Assembly: GCF_001417815.1 (NCBI RefSeq)
Contig: NZ_BCFK01000071.1
Location: 1-58,253 of the forward strand
Direction of reading: 5' to 3'
Origin: Bifidobacterium aesculapii
GTDB lineage: Bacteria; Actinomycetota; Actinomycetes; Actinomycetales; Bifidobacteriaceae
DNA length: 58,253 bases
The notes beneath the pieces were generated by a model. The model had not been told where the DNA came from. It worked only from the letters and a program-made list of their open reading frames with translations, and ran no database searches. Made by a program: the position numbers and the translations under genes. How positions within the stretch are numbered: the stretch's first letter is position 1; the number at the start of each line of letters is the position of its first letter. This document shows, piece by piece, positions 27,221 to 35,894 of the stretch.

Positions 27221-27461
27221 GACTGACATTCCTTTCATTGTTCCCCCCCTTTCGCATCACCGCCATTGATGACACATCACTTCCCCGGAGGTTGTCTTCA
27301 GCCTATCACTCCGAATGGTTCAAGCCAATCGCCCCGGGCAGGAATCCGACGGCGTCACGGAGGGCGAGCACCGGGGCGACGAGTGACCAGTGTCCGTGCC
27401 CGTGTCCACGTGCTGAGCGTCGCCGGTGGACGGCCGTCGCCCGCGAGTAACGTCTCGAGCC

Positions 27462-28508
27462 ATGAGCGAAAACACTGACACGAAGAAGTACACGATCGCC
27501 GTCATCCCCGGCGACGGCATCGGCAAGGAAGTGACGCCGTGGGCGCAGAAGGCCCTCGAGAAGGCGGCGGAAGGCGTCGCCGAATTCGAGTACGAGCCGT
27601 TCGACCTGGGCGCGGAACGCTACCTCAGGGACGGCGCGATCCTGCCCGAGGACGAGGAGGAGCGCATCAAGAAGACCGACGCAATCCTGCTGGGCGCGGT
27701 CGGCGACCCGCGCATCAAGGCCGGCATCCTCGAACGCGGCCTGCTCCTCAAGCTGCGTTTCGACCTCGACCAGTACGTGAACCTGCGCCCGTCCAAGCTG
27801 TACAAGGGCGTCACCTCGCCGCTCGCCAACCCCGGCGACATCGACTTCGTCGTCGTGCGTGAAGGCACCGAAGGTCTCTACTGCGGTGCCGGCGGCGCGG
27901 TCCGCCGCAACACCCCGAACGAGGTCGCCACGGAGGTGTCCATCAACACCGCGTACGGCGTGGAGCGCGTGGTGCGCTACGCGTTCAAGCTTGCCATGAA
28001 GCGCCGCAAGCACGTCACGCTCGTGCACAAGAAGAACGTGCTCGTCAACGCGGGCGACATGTGGCAGCGCATCGTCGACAAGGTCGGCGAGGAGTACCCG
28101 GAGGTCACGCACGATTATTCGCACATCGACGCTGCCACCATCTTCCTCGTGTCGAACCCGTCGAAGTTCGACGTGATCCTCACCGACAACCTCTTCGGCG
28201 ACATCCTCACCGACGAAGCCGGCGCCGTGTTGGGCGGCGTGGGCTACTCCGCGTCCGGCTGCATCAACGCCTCCGACGAATACCCGTCCATGTTCGAGCC
28301 GATTCACGGCTCCGCCCCGGACATCGCCGGTCAGAACAAGGCGAACCCGACCGCCGCGATCCTCTCCGCCGCGATGCTGCTCGAGCATCTCGGCTTCGAC
28401 GAGGCCGCGCAGCGCATCCACAAGGCCGTCGAAGCGGACATCGCCGAGCTCGGCTCCACCACGCGCGGCACCGATCAGGTCGGTCAGGACATCCTCGCGC
28501 GTATCTGA
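27462..28508 (+). CDS. leuB: 3-isopropylmalate dehydrogenase
   Basis: Leucine pathway enzyme that oxidises and decarboxylates 3-isopropylmalate with NAD. It starts [18 protein letters not shown]. It carries the substrate-binding Arg segments ([20 protein letters not shown]) and the metal- and cofactor-binding [13 protein letters not shown] and [18 protein letters not shown]. The length of 348 residues is normal. The ATG at 27462 gives the conserved N-terminus; an in-frame ATG at 27426 would add 12 residues, and the ribosome binding site is weak for both. It is divergent from the membrane-protein gene across a 241-bp gap and is followed by its own terminator, so it is probably monocistronic. 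Confidence 0.95.
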   Translation: MSENTDTKKYTIAVIPGDGIGKEVTPWAQKALEKAAEGVAEFEYEPFDLGAERYLRDGAILPEDEEERIKKTDAILLGAVGDPRIKAGILERGLLLKLRFDLDQYVNLRPSKLYKGVTSPLANPGDIDFVVVREGTEGLYCGAGGAVRRNTPNEVATEVSINTAYGVERVVRYAFKLAMKRRKHVTLVHKKNVLVNAGDMWQRIVDKVGEEYPEVTHDYSHIDAATIFLVSNPSKFDVILTDNLFGDILTDEAGAVLGGVGYSASGCINASDEYPSMFEPIHGSAPDIAGQNKANPTAAILSAAMLLEHLGFDEAAQRIHKAVEADIAELGSTTRGTDQVGQDILARI

Positions 28509-28545
28509 CGCCATCCTCACGCGCATCCGGCGCCGCAATCGCCCG

Positions 28546-28582
28546 ACGCCCCGCCTCCTTCCATATGAAGGCGGGGCGTTCG
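28546..28582 (+). terminator. Intrinsic terminator of leuB
   Basis: ACGCCCCGCCT (28546-28556) pairs with AGGCGGGGCGT (28569-28579) and is followed by TTCG. It lies 37 bp after the leuB stop. The T-run is short. Confidence 0.7.
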
Positions 28583-28594
28583 CCTCTCTTCTGC

Positions 28595-28955
28595 GTTGTT
28601 TCCGCTCCAACGCTGTTGTTTCGGTTCCAGGCTTGGGATAATAGCTACGCTGGCGGGTATCTCAGTGTCGTTTCCGTGCCAGGTTTGGGGCGGAAGTGAC
28701 GCTGATGGGCTTCGTAGCGTCGGTTCTGTTCCAGCTCCGTTGTTTCCATCCCAACGTCGTTGTTTCGGTTCCAGGCTTGGGATAATAGGTACGCTGGTGA
28801 ACTCTCCAGTGTTGTTTTTGTCCCAACACCGTCGTTTCCGTTCTGGGTTTGGGACAATAGTGACGCTGGCGGGCTTCTCAGCGTCGTTTTCGTCCCAAGC
28901 TTGGAACAATGCAGACGCTTTTGGCATGGAAGTGACGGCAATGATGGGGCTTGAC
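28595..28955. repeat. Array of GTTCCAAGCTTGGAAC-type palindromes, block B
   Basis: About five diverged copies of the palindrome family of 498-735. Typical elements are GTTCCAGGCTTGGGATAAT (twice, near 28625 and 28770), TCAGTGTCGTTTCCGTGCC, GTGACGCTGGCGGGCTTCTC and GTCCCAAGCTTGGAACAAT near 28895. Copies are spaced by about 60-90 bp. Open frames on both strands cross the block but show no protein-like conservation between units. The block fills the space between the leuB terminator and the lplA promoter region. Confidence 0.7.
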
Positions 28956-28972
28956 CTCGCGAGACGCAGCAA

Positions 28973-29040
28973 TCCCGAGCCATCTGCAAACCACTCCCGG
29001 ACCATTTACAAACCACGCCGAGCCATCTGCAAACAACCTG
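28973..29040 (+). repeat. Three copies of a GAGCCATCTGCAAAC motif
   Basis: GAGCCATCTGCAAACCAC, GGACCATTTACAAACCAC and GAGCCATCTGCAAACAAC follow each other with 20-26 bp spacing just upstream of lplA. They could be operator-like direct repeats for lplA or another small minisatellite. The sequence alone does not decide between these. Confidence 0.6.
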
Positions 29041-29114
29041 CGCGCATATGGCGGTTACCGTTCGCGAACGGGCGGCCTGCCGATTGTTATGGTGGTGGCA
29101 TGGAAATAAACGTG

Positions 29115-30902
29115 ATGCGTGGGGAATACCCCAAGGAATGCCATGAGGGATGCCATGGTGAATGCTGCGGGGAATGCCGCGAGGGACGCCTTGGGGAATG
29201 CCATGGGGAATGCCCTAAGGAATGTTCCAAGGAATGCCGCGAGGGATGCCGTGGCGAATGCTGCGGGGAATGCCGCGAGGAATGTCCTGGCGAATGCCAT
29301 GGGGAATGTCCCAAGGGATATCGCGGGGAATACAAGGTGCCGGGCGGCAAGCTGGTGGCGGTGACCGTCGGTCCCGTTGGTCCCGTTGGGGTCAACAACG
29401 GGGGCGAGGAGGCCAACGGGACCGACAGCGGGACCGTCGGGGGCGACATGGTCAACGGAATCGGCAACGGGACCGTCGTGGTCAACGGGGCCAACAGGGC
29501 TGACAATGGGACAGTCGGAGGTAACGAGGCCGACAATGGAGCAGTCGGGAGCAACAACAGGGTTAACAAGGTTAACGGGACCGACGGGATCGACGACGGG
29601 GCTGACGGGGCCACGTGGCGGCGGCATGTGCGCATCGACGGCGATTTCTTCGTCGAATCCGAGTCGGATGACCGATCCGACGCGCTGCTGCATGACATCG
29701 AACAGACGCTGTCCGGCATCGGGTCGGCCCCGGCGAATGCGCTCGCCGGCTCCACGGCCGCGGTGGAGGGCACGAGTGTTGTGCGTGACGTCGCCGGTGC
29801 GGTCGCGGAGGCGATCGCCCGGCATCCGGATGTGCGTCTCGTCGGCACCGATGCCGCCGCCATTGCCATGGCATACGCGCGCGCGGTCGGCATCCCGCCT
29901 GAGACCGGAGCGGATGCCGCCACATTCCCATCCAAGCAGGGTGCATCCGCCTCGTTGCCAGTTCCTGCCGCCACGCCTGAATCGGCCTCGACTTCTTCCG
30001 CCTCCGCAGCCTCCTCGACCTCCGACCCGGCAACCCCAGCATCCTCAATCTCCACCCCCGTAACTCCCGCGACCTCCGCCCCCGCGACCCCACTCCTCAC
30101 CCCCGCCGAATCGGACGACTTCGACGAACGCTGGGCACGGCTGTGGCCGCAGCTCGCGGTCGTCCACGACGTGCCGCGCTCGCCGGCCGAGCAGATGGCG
30201 ACCGACGAGCGTTGGGCGCGCGAGGTCGCATCCGGCCGTCGACGCCCCACGTTGCGCATCTGGGAGTGGAACGCGCCGTGCGTGGTCGTCGGCAGGTTCC
30301 AGTCCATCCGCGACGAGGTGCATGAGGACGTGGCGCGCGCGGAAGGCATCACGGTGGTGCGCCGGTGCACGGGCGGCGGCGCGATGTTCATCGAACCCGG
30401 CAATACGATCACCTACTCCTTATATACGCCGCTGGAGTTCGTCGCGGGGCTGTCGGTTGAGGCGTCGTACCGTCTGTGCGACCGGTGGCTCGTCGAGGCG
30501 CTGCGCGGGCTGGGGCTCGACGTGCGGTTCGCAGGGCTCAACGACATCGCCTCGCAGCACGGCAAGATCGGCGGCGCGGCGCAACGGCGGTTTCCGGCGG
30601 GGCGCGCCTCGACGCCGACGGCGGACGGCGTGCGCGTGGTTCCTGCGGAACGCACGCCGTCGCCGGGCGCGGTATTGCACCACGTGACGATGGCGTACGA
30701 CATCGACGCGGCGAAGATGGGTCGCGTGCTCAACGTGAGCCGCGAGAAGATGCGCGACAAGGCCGTCAGGTCCGCGGTGAAGCGCGTCGATCCGCTGAAG
30801 ACGCAGACCGGCATGACGCGCGACATGCTGGTCGCGCATCTGCTCGACCATTGTGTGTCGCGCGGCGCGCGGTTCGTGACGGATGGGGATGCGACGGCTT
30901 GA
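29115..30902 (+). CDS. lplA: Lipoate-protein ligase A homologue with N-terminal accessory domain and Cys-rich repeat
   Basis: Attaches lipoate to acceptor lysines of lipoyl-domain proteins. An N-terminal LplB-like accessory domain (EYKVPGGKLVAVTV, then HVRIDGDFFVESESDD) precedes the catalytic domain (about 345-595), with RRPTLRIWEW, VVVGRFQS and the motif VVRRCTGGGAMF. Between MRGEY and its repeat RGEYKVPGG lies an expansion of sixteen four-residue units holding 16 Cys. A second Asn/Gly/Asp-rich expansion (residues about 83-165) splits the accessory domain, and a Ser/Thr/Pro-rich linker precedes the catalytic domain. ATG 29115 gives the ancestral-looking MRGEY start; ATG 29100, after GGTGGTGG, is equally possible. 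Catalysis is plausible but unproven. Confidence 0.85.
   Translation: MRGEYPKECHEGCHGECCGECREGRLGECHGECPKECSKECREGCRGECCGECREECPGECHGECPKGYRGEYKVPGGKLVAVTVGPVGPVGVNNGGEEANGTDSGTVGGDMVNGIGNGTVVVNGANRADNGTVGGNEADNGAVGSNNRVNKVNGTDGIDDGADGATWRRHVRIDGDFFVESESDDRSDALLHDIEQTLSGIGSAPANALAGSTAAVEGTSVVRDVAGAVAEAIARHPDVRLVGTDAAAIAMAYARAVGIPPETGADAATFPSKQGASASLPVPAATPESASTSSASAASSTSDPATPASSISTPVTPATSAPATPLLTPAESDDFDERWARLWPQLAVVHDVPRSPAEQMATDERWAREVASGRRRPTLRIWEWNAPCVVVGRFQSIRDEVHEDVARAEGITVVRRCTGGGAMFIEPGNTITYSLYTPLEFVAGLSVEASYRLCDRWLVEALRGLGLDVRFAGLNDIASQHGKIGGAAQRRFPAGRASTPTADGVRVVPAERTPSPGAVLHHVTMAYDIDAAKMGRVLNVSREKMRDKAVRSAVKRVDPLKTQTGMTRDMLVAHLLDHCVSRGARFVTDGDATA
29118..29333 (+). repeat. 12-bp tandem array (18 units) encoding GEC-type repeats
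   Basis: Eighteen in-frame 12-bp units of the type GGGGAATGCCNN fill 29118-29333. The first and last encode RGEY; the sixteen between encode PKEC, HEGC, HGEC, CGEC, REGR, LGEC and similar, adding 16 cysteines. The array sits exactly between two copies of the native RGEY, as expected for expansion of a single unit by slippage. All units keep the reading frame and none contains a stop. Confidence 0.9.
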
Positions 30903-30935
30903 TGGTGTGAGGATGCGATGGCTTGATGGTGTGAC
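30888..30935 (+). repeat. 24-bp direct repeat across the lplA stop
   Basis: GATGCGACGGCTTGATGGTG (30888 on) is repeated at 30912 with one internal change (C to T), giving two 24-bp units. The lplA stop TGA lies in the first unit. A third partial unit may follow (GACGGCGTGACG). Confidence 0.75.
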
Positions 30936-30969
30936 GGATGACGGCGTGACGATACTGGTGTGACGCCGT

Positions 30970-30990
30970 AACGTCACGACACGTGACGTT
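30970..30990. promoter_or_regulatory. Palindrome upstream of the Crp-family gene (candidate operator)
   Basis: AACGTCACG-ACA-CGTGACGTT is a perfect palindrome with 9-bp arms. It lies 145 bp before the regulator gene and about 45 bp before TACAAT at 31033-31038, a possible -10. The half-sites are related to, but arranged differently from, the TGTGA-N6-TCACA consensus of Crp proteins. Autoregulation is a guess. Confidence 0.45.
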
Positions 30991-31114
30991 ACCGCTCACA
31001 GAACCTTCCCACCGGGCCATGCGCCGGTGCGGTACAATAATGCGGACGATGGTCGGGTCAGGCTGCGGACCGACGGCGAATACAGCGATGTGATGATAGG
31101 AACGGTGATGTGAG

Positions 31115-31831
31115 TTGGCGGAAAAGCCGAACGCGATGCCCGAGGAGGAGAACGTGCTCCTGCACACCGCGCTGTTCAAGCAGGTGTCGCCGCAACAGGC
31201 GGAGGAGCTCATCCCGCACCTCAATCAGGCCGTGTACGACAAGGGTGAGGCGATCTTCGAACAGGGCGGCACCGATCACCGCATGTACCTGCTGGAGCAC
31301 GGACGCGTCAAACTCGTGCGCGAGTCGAACGACCACCGCATCCAGCTGCTGTCCATCCATGCGCCGGGCGAAGTGCTCGGCGAGATTCCCGTGTTCGACC
31401 CGACGGGCGGCCCGCGCACCGCGTCCGCTTTGGCGATGACCCGCGGCACCCGCGTGGTGTGGCTCGAGCATGACGCGCTGTTCCACTGGCTCGACCAGCA
31501 TCCGCGCGTCGCCATCGACATGCTGCAGGTGATGGCCGGGCGCATGCGCTCCAACAACGAGCACATCTCCGATCTCGTGTTCATGGACGTGCCGGCGCGT
31601 CTCGCCAAGACGCTGATCAATCTCGCCTCGCGGTTCGGCGAGCCGGTGGAGGAGGGGCTCAAGGTGCCGCACGACCTCACGCAGGAGGAGATGGCGCAGC
31701 TCGTCGGCTCCAGCCGCGAGACGGTGAACAAGGCGCTGATGGATTTCGCGAACCGCGGGTGGATCGCGCGTGAGGGCCGCTCCATCATCATCTACCAGCC
31801 GGGCATGCTGATCCGCCGCTCCCGCCGTTGA
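31115..31831 (+). CDS. Crp/Fnr-family transcriptional regulator
   Basis: Cyclic-nucleotide-binding domain (about residues 18-140: ALFKQVSPQQAEELIPHL, then HAPGEVLGEIPVFDPTGGPRTASAL) followed by a Crp-type helix-turn-helix (about 175-230) with LTQEEMAQLVGSSRETVNKAL. The PGEVLGE and PRTASAL segments match the phosphate-binding cassette of GlxR/Crp-like actinobacterial proteins, so a nucleotide ligand is plausible; no Fnr-type Cys cluster is present. The TTG start lies 14 bp after AGGA, a long spacing. MPEEEN at 31136 is an alternative start. It stands alone, upstream of the penicillin-binding protein gene. Targets cannot be read from this window. Confidence 0.9.
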   Translation: MAEKPNAMPEEENVLLHTALFKQVSPQQAEELIPHLNQAVYDKGEAIFEQGGTDHRMYLLEHGRVKLVRESNDHRIQLLSIHAPGEVLGEIPVFDPTGGPRTASALAMTRGTRVVWLEHDALFHWLDQHPRVAIDMLQVMAGRMRSNNEHISDLVFMDVPARLAKTLINLASRFGEPVEEGLKVPHDLTQEEMAQLVGSSRETVNKALMDFANRGWIAREGRSIIIYQPGMLIRRSRR

Positions 31832-31939
31832 GCCGCTCCCGCCGTTGAGTCGGTATTCGGGCGATGTTCAGGGAGTGCGGTTCTTGTGAACGATTCCCTT
31901 CGGGCCGAACGGAAACCGCTCGCGGTATACCCGCCCACT

Positions 31940-31953
31940 TAGAATGGGGCGCA
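31940..31953 (+). promoter_or_regulatory. -10 element giving a leaderless or near-leaderless PBP transcript
   Basis: TAGAAT at 31940-31945 is followed 7 bp later by the ATG at 31953. Transcription starting at the usual distance would begin at that ATG. No ribosome binding site is visible. No clear -35. Confidence 0.5.
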
Positions 31954-34202
31954 TGCCGAAAAAGAAGTCCCTTACCGTTCGACGCGTGCTTACCCTCCTA
32001 TTGGCCTATCTCATGCTGTGCGTCGGCGGAGGCGCGGTCGTCGCCGCGCTGGTTTCCCCCGCCGTGTTCGGCATGAACTCGGTGGCCAAGGCCGTGGTGC
32101 CGACGCTCAAGGTCGAGGGCGTCGATTTCGACGTGACCTCCCTGCCGCAGAAATCCGTGATGTACGCTTCCGACGGCACCACGAAGATGGCGGAGTTCTA
32201 CGCCGACAACCGTACCGTCGTGCCGCTGAAGAACATCTCCAAGGTCATGCAGCAGGCGGTCGTCGCGCGTGAGGACCGCCGCTTCTTCAAGCATCATGGC
32301 GTCGACGTGCAGGGCGTCATGCGCGCGTTCTTCCAGACGTTCATCAAGGGCGGCGACACCCAGGGCGGTTCGACCCTCACGCAGCAGTACGTCAAGAACG
32401 TGCTCGCCATGCAGGCCCGTGAGGACGACGACCCGATCGCCGAATACCACGCCTCCGAGCAGACCGTGGCGCGCAAGGTGCGCGAGATGCTCATCGCCGT
32501 GCAGATGGAGAAGCAGTACTCGAAGCTGGAGATCCTGCAGGGCTACCTCAACATCGCCCAGTTCGGCAACCACAACCTCTATGGCGTGGAAAGCGCCGCG
32601 AAGCGCTACTTCAACGTCTCCGCGAAGGATCTGAACGTCGTGCAGGCGGCCACGATCGCCGCCATCACCAAGAATCCCGCGAAGTACGATCCCACCAGCG
32701 AGGAGAACCTCAAGGAATCCGAGAAGCAGCGCAACATCGTGCTCGACCTGATGCTGCAGGAGGGCTACATCACCCAGAAGCAGCATGATGAGGCCTCCAA
32801 GACCCCGCTCAAGGACACGCTCAACGTGCAGTCCATCGACTCCGGATGCCAGGTGGCCGGTGACGCCGCGTTCTTCTGCGACTACGTGACCCGTCAGATC
32901 CTCAACAACAAGGAGTTCGGCGCCACCGAGGAGGAGCGCAACAAGCTGCTCAAGGAGGGTGGCCTGACCATCGTCACCACGATGGACGTCAACGCCAACA
33001 ACAGCGCGATGCAGGCCGCACGCGACACCGTCCCGCCGAACGATCCGACCGGCTTCGAAATCGCCATCGCGGCCATCCGCCCCGGAACCGGCGAGGTGCT
33101 CGGCTTCGGCATCAACCGCACGTATGACGCCACCGATCTGGCGAAGACCGACTCCACCCGCACGGCCGTGAACTACGCCGTCGACGAGAAGGACGGCGGC
33201 GGCTGGGGCTTCCAGGTCGGTTCCACGTGGAAACCCATCAACCTCGTGGCGTGGATGCAGAAGGGCAAGTCCATCAACCAGTACCTGCGCACGTCCACCT
33301 CGTACAACACGGCCAGCTTCAGCTGCAACGGCTACGGCTTCGCCGGCATATGGAACGTGCAGAACTCCGGCGGCGGCACCTCGAACGAGAGCCCGCTGCA
33401 GGGTCTGGTACTCTCGCACAACACCACGCAGGCCTCGATGACGCAGCAGATCGGCCTGTGCTCGATCGCCGACGCGGCCAAGCAACTCGGCTACCACAAT
33501 TCGATTCAGGGCCATGAGGACGTCTACGATTCCAACTCCTTCCAGCCGCCGATGGTGATCGGCACCGTGCAGGCCTCGCCGCTGACCATGGCGAACGTGT
33601 ACGCGACCATCGCCGCCAAGGGTGTGGAATGCACCCCGATCGCCATCACCAAGATGACGGACAGCTCCGGCAAGAACTACAAGGTGCCGTCCGCCAACTG
33701 CCATCAGGCCATCGACCCGGAGATCGCGGAGACCACCGCCTATGCCATCAACCAGGGCGTCGTGCGTTCCGGCGGCAACGCCGTGGACGCGCAGCTGAGC
33801 GGCGGACGCAAGACCTTCGCGAAGACCGGTACCAACGAGGACACGTACATGCTCACCGGCGGTTTCATCCCGCAGGTGGCCGCCTACGTGGCCGTCGGCA
33901 ATGCGGAGTCGCCGCAGTCGTTCAACTACAAGACCATCAACGGCGTGTACCGCCCCACCTGGTACGGCATGTACGTCGCCGAACCGGCATGGAAGCAGTT
34001 CATGCAGCAGTACGTGGACACGGCGGGCATCCCGATCGACAACAGCTACGGCAACCCCAGCTCGAAGTACACGGCCGGAAGCACCACAACCCAGCGCAGT
34101 ACCACGGGCGGCACTACCACCCAGCAGCAGGGCACGACCACGCAGCAGCAGGGTGCGACGACCCAGCAGCAGGGAACCACCACCGAACAGCAGGGCCAGT
34201 AG
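31953..34202 (+). CDS. Bifunctional penicillin-binding protein (class A: transglycosylase + transpeptidase)
   Basis: Polymerises and cross-links peptidoglycan at the outer membrane face. One N-terminal membrane segment is followed by the GT51 domain, with catalytic Glu in AREDRRFFKHHGVD and GGSTLTQQYVKN. The transpeptidase domain has GSTWK (nucleophile Ser), SHN and KTGT. The C-terminal tail is a low-complexity run of about 40 residues made of repeated TTTQQQG units, extracellular and probably variable. I chose ATG 31953 (MPKKKSL) because a -10-like TAGAAT ends 7 bp before it; ATG 31944 is in frame. The usual large C-terminal PASTA domains are absent. Confidence 0.93.
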   Translation: MPKKKSLTVRRVLTLLLAYLMLCVGGGAVVAALVSPAVFGMNSVAKAVVPTLKVEGVDFDVTSLPQKSVMYASDGTTKMAEFYADNRTVVPLKNISKVMQQAVVAREDRRFFKHHGVDVQGVMRAFFQTFIKGGDTQGGSTLTQQYVKNVLAMQAREDDDPIAEYHASEQTVARKVREMLIAVQMEKQYSKLEILQGYLNIAQFGNHNLYGVESAAKRYFNVSAKDLNVVQAATIAAITKNPAKYDPTSEENLKESEKQRNIVLDLMLQEGYITQKQHDEASKTPLKDTLNVQSIDSGCQVAGDAAFFCDYVTRQILNNKEFGATEEERNKLLKEGGLTIVTTMDVNANNSAMQAARDTVPPNDPTGFEIAIAAIRPGTGEVLGFGINRTYDATDLAKTDSTRTAVNYAVDEKDGGGWGFQVGSTWKPINLVAWMQKGKSINQYLRTSTSYNTASFSCNGYGFAGIWNVQNSGGGTSNESPLQGLVLSHNTTQASMTQQIGLCSIADAAKQLGYHNSIQGHEDVYDSNSFQPPMVIGTVQASPLTMANVYATIAAKGVECTPIAITKMTDSSGKNYKVPSANCHQAIDPEIAETTAYAINQGVVRSGGNAVDAQLSGGRKTFAKTGTNEDTYMLTGGFIPQVAAYVAVGNAESPQSFNYKTINGVYRPTWYGMYVAEPAWKQFMQQYVDTAGIPIDNSYGNPSSKYTAGSTTTQRSTTGGTTTQQQGTTTQQQGATTQQQGTTTEQQGQ

Positions 34203-34259
34203 CCGTAAGGCAGCGGGGCGCGGTCGCGAACGCCGCCCCGGGCCACCCCATATGCAACA

Positions 34260-34306
34260 GCGGGACGCCCGCGCGCATGGATTCCATATGCGCGCGGGCG
34301 TCCCGC
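34260..34306 (+). terminator. Strong hairpin after the PBP gene
   Basis: A 19-nt arm (34260-34278, GCGGGACGCCCGCGCGCAT) pairs perfectly with 34288-34306 around a 9-nt loop. It lies 57 bp after the stop. Only two T residues follow, so it is a hairpin-type terminator without a good T-tract. Confidence 0.7.
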
Positions 34307-34367
34307 GTTCCTGCGCCCGGGCCGTTACAATGGGCGAGGGTATATGAACATCGTCGAAGGGGAGACA

Positions 34368-35795
34368 ATGGCGGACGACAACACCACGGCATACGGAAGC
34401 GCGGCCGACGAGGCGCCGGCGAGCGTCGAAGGACCCAGCGGCTTCGACTTCCGCGGGCTCGACGTGTCGAACACCACGGCGGCGCCGGATTCCGGCAAGC
34501 CGGGGAAGACCAAGACGTCCGGCAAGGACGCGAAGGATACCAAGGACGCGAAGGGCAAGGCGGACAAGGACGCGAAGGGCGCCAAGACCAAGGCCGACAA
34601 GGGCAAGGACGCGAAATCCACCAAGTCCAAGACCGCGACCAAGGTGGCGGCCAAGGCGTCTTCGGGCACGGCCGGCGCCGACGCGGCCTCGAACGGCGAC
34701 GACCTCGCCTCGCTGCCGCTGCTGTTCCATCCGATTACATTGCGCGGCCTGACCGTGCGCAACCGCATCTGGCTGCCGCCGATGGACACCTACTCGGCGT
34801 TCGCGCAGGACGGCCGTCCCACGCCGTTCCACTATCAGCATTACGTGTCGCGCGCGATGGGCGGCTTCGGCCTCGTCATCGCCGAGGCGACCGCCGTCGC
34901 ACCGGAAGGCCGCATCTCGCCGCACGACGTCGGCCTGTGGGCGGACTGGCAGATCGACTCGTGGCGCTGGATCGTCGACGCCATCAAGGAGACCGGCGCG
35001 GCCGCCGCCATCCAGCTCAACCATGCCGGACGCAAGGGGTCGACCGGCTGCTTCGGCCTCGGCTACGAGCATCAGACCGTGCCCGAGGAGGCCGGTGGCT
35101 GGCAGACGGTGGCGCCGACCACCGCGCCGTTCGGTGGCTACGCCGCGCCGCGTGCGCTGTCCGTCGACGAGATCCACGGTCTGGTAGGCGCGTTCGCGGC
35201 TGCCGCGGGCCGTGCGGTGGCGGCCGGATTCCAGGCCATCGAGATCCACGCCGCGCACGGGTACCTCATCTCGCAGTTCCTCGACCCGCTGGTCAACACG
35301 CGCGAGGACGAGTACGGCGGCGGCTTCGAAGGCCGCATCCGCTTCCTGCTCGAGGTGGCCGACGCGATCCGCGGAGCGATTCCGGACGACATGCCGCTGC
35401 TGGTGCGCGTCTCCGCCACGGACTGGGCCGCCGGCGGCTGGGATCTCGACCAGACCGTCGCCCTCGCGCAGATCCTCAAGCTGCATGGCGTCGATCTGGT
35501 GGACGTCTCCACGGGAGGCATCGTCGCCGGCGTCACCGTGCCGGTCAAGGCCGACTATCAGGTGCCGTTCTCCGCGCAGGTGCGCAAGCGCGCCGACGTG
35601 CCGGTCACGGCCGTCGGTCTCATCACCAAGCCGAAGCAGGCGGAGAAGGTGCTCGCCAAGGGGCGTGCGGACGCGGTGGAGATTGGCCGCGCGGCCCTGC
35701 GCGACCCGTACTGGCCGCTGCGCGCCGCCGACAAGCTCGGCGTGCCCGCGGAGAAGGCGCCGTACCCGCAGCAGTACGTGCGCGGCGCGTACTGA
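34368..35795 (+). CDS. NADH:flavin oxidoreductase, old yellow enzyme family (YqjM-like), with Lys-rich N-terminal tail
   Basis: An FMN-dependent TIM-barrel ene-reductase. The barrel starts near residue 115 (LLFHPITLRGLTVRNRIWLPPM). It contains AIQLNHAGRKG, the substrate-binding HAAHGYLISQFLDPLVN, and the FMN-phosphate segment VGLITKPKQAEKVL/ADAVEIGRAALRDPYWPL. The ATG at 34368 follows AAGGGGAG; an ATG at 34344 would add 8 residues. About 70 residues of repeated KDAK/KADK-type sequence (residues about 45-95) precede the barrel, an unusual tail resembling the Lys/Ala tails of histone-like proteins. Natural substrate unknown. Confidence 0.88.
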   Translation: MADDNTTAYGSAADEAPASVEGPSGFDFRGLDVSNTTAAPDSGKPGKTKTSGKDAKDTKDAKGKADKDAKGAKTKADKGKDAKSTKSKTATKVAAKASSGTAGADAASNGDDLASLPLLFHPITLRGLTVRNRIWLPPMDTYSAFAQDGRPTPFHYQHYVSRAMGGFGLVIAEATAVAPEGRISPHDVGLWADWQIDSWRWIVDAIKETGAAAAIQLNHAGRKGSTGCFGLGYEHQTVPEEAGGWQTVAPTTAPFGGYAAPRALSVDEIHGLVGAFAAAAGRAVAAGFQAIEIHAAHGYLISQFLDPLVNTREDEYGGGFEGRIRFLLEVADAIRGAIPDDMPLLVRVSATDWAAGGWDLDQTVALAQILKLHGVDLVDVSTGGIVAGVTVPVKADYQVPFSAQVRKRADVPVTAVGLITKPKQAEKVLAKGRADAVEIGRAALRDPYWPLRAADKLGVPAEKAPYPQQYVRGAY

Positions 35796-35825
35796 ACACG
35801 CGGGATACGCGCGGGATGAAGGATT

Positions 35826-35862
35826 CGTGTCGGACAGGCGCGTCGAACGCGCGTCCGACACG
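35826..35862 (+). terminator. Two-part hairpin between the OYE and pyrD genes
   Basis: CGTGTCGGAC (35826-35835) pairs with GTCCGACACG (35853-35862), and the inner GCGCG/CGCGC closes a TCGAA loop. It starts 31 bp after the OYE stop and ends 33 bp before the next gene. No T-run. Confidence 0.6.
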
Positions 35863-35894
35863 GTATGGCACTGGGCGGTGACAGAATGGGAGCC

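Noticed and set aside
29377..30063. Alternative-frame protein within lplA
   Set aside because: Product of the same repeats read in another frame; the lplA frame holds the conserved motifs on both sides.
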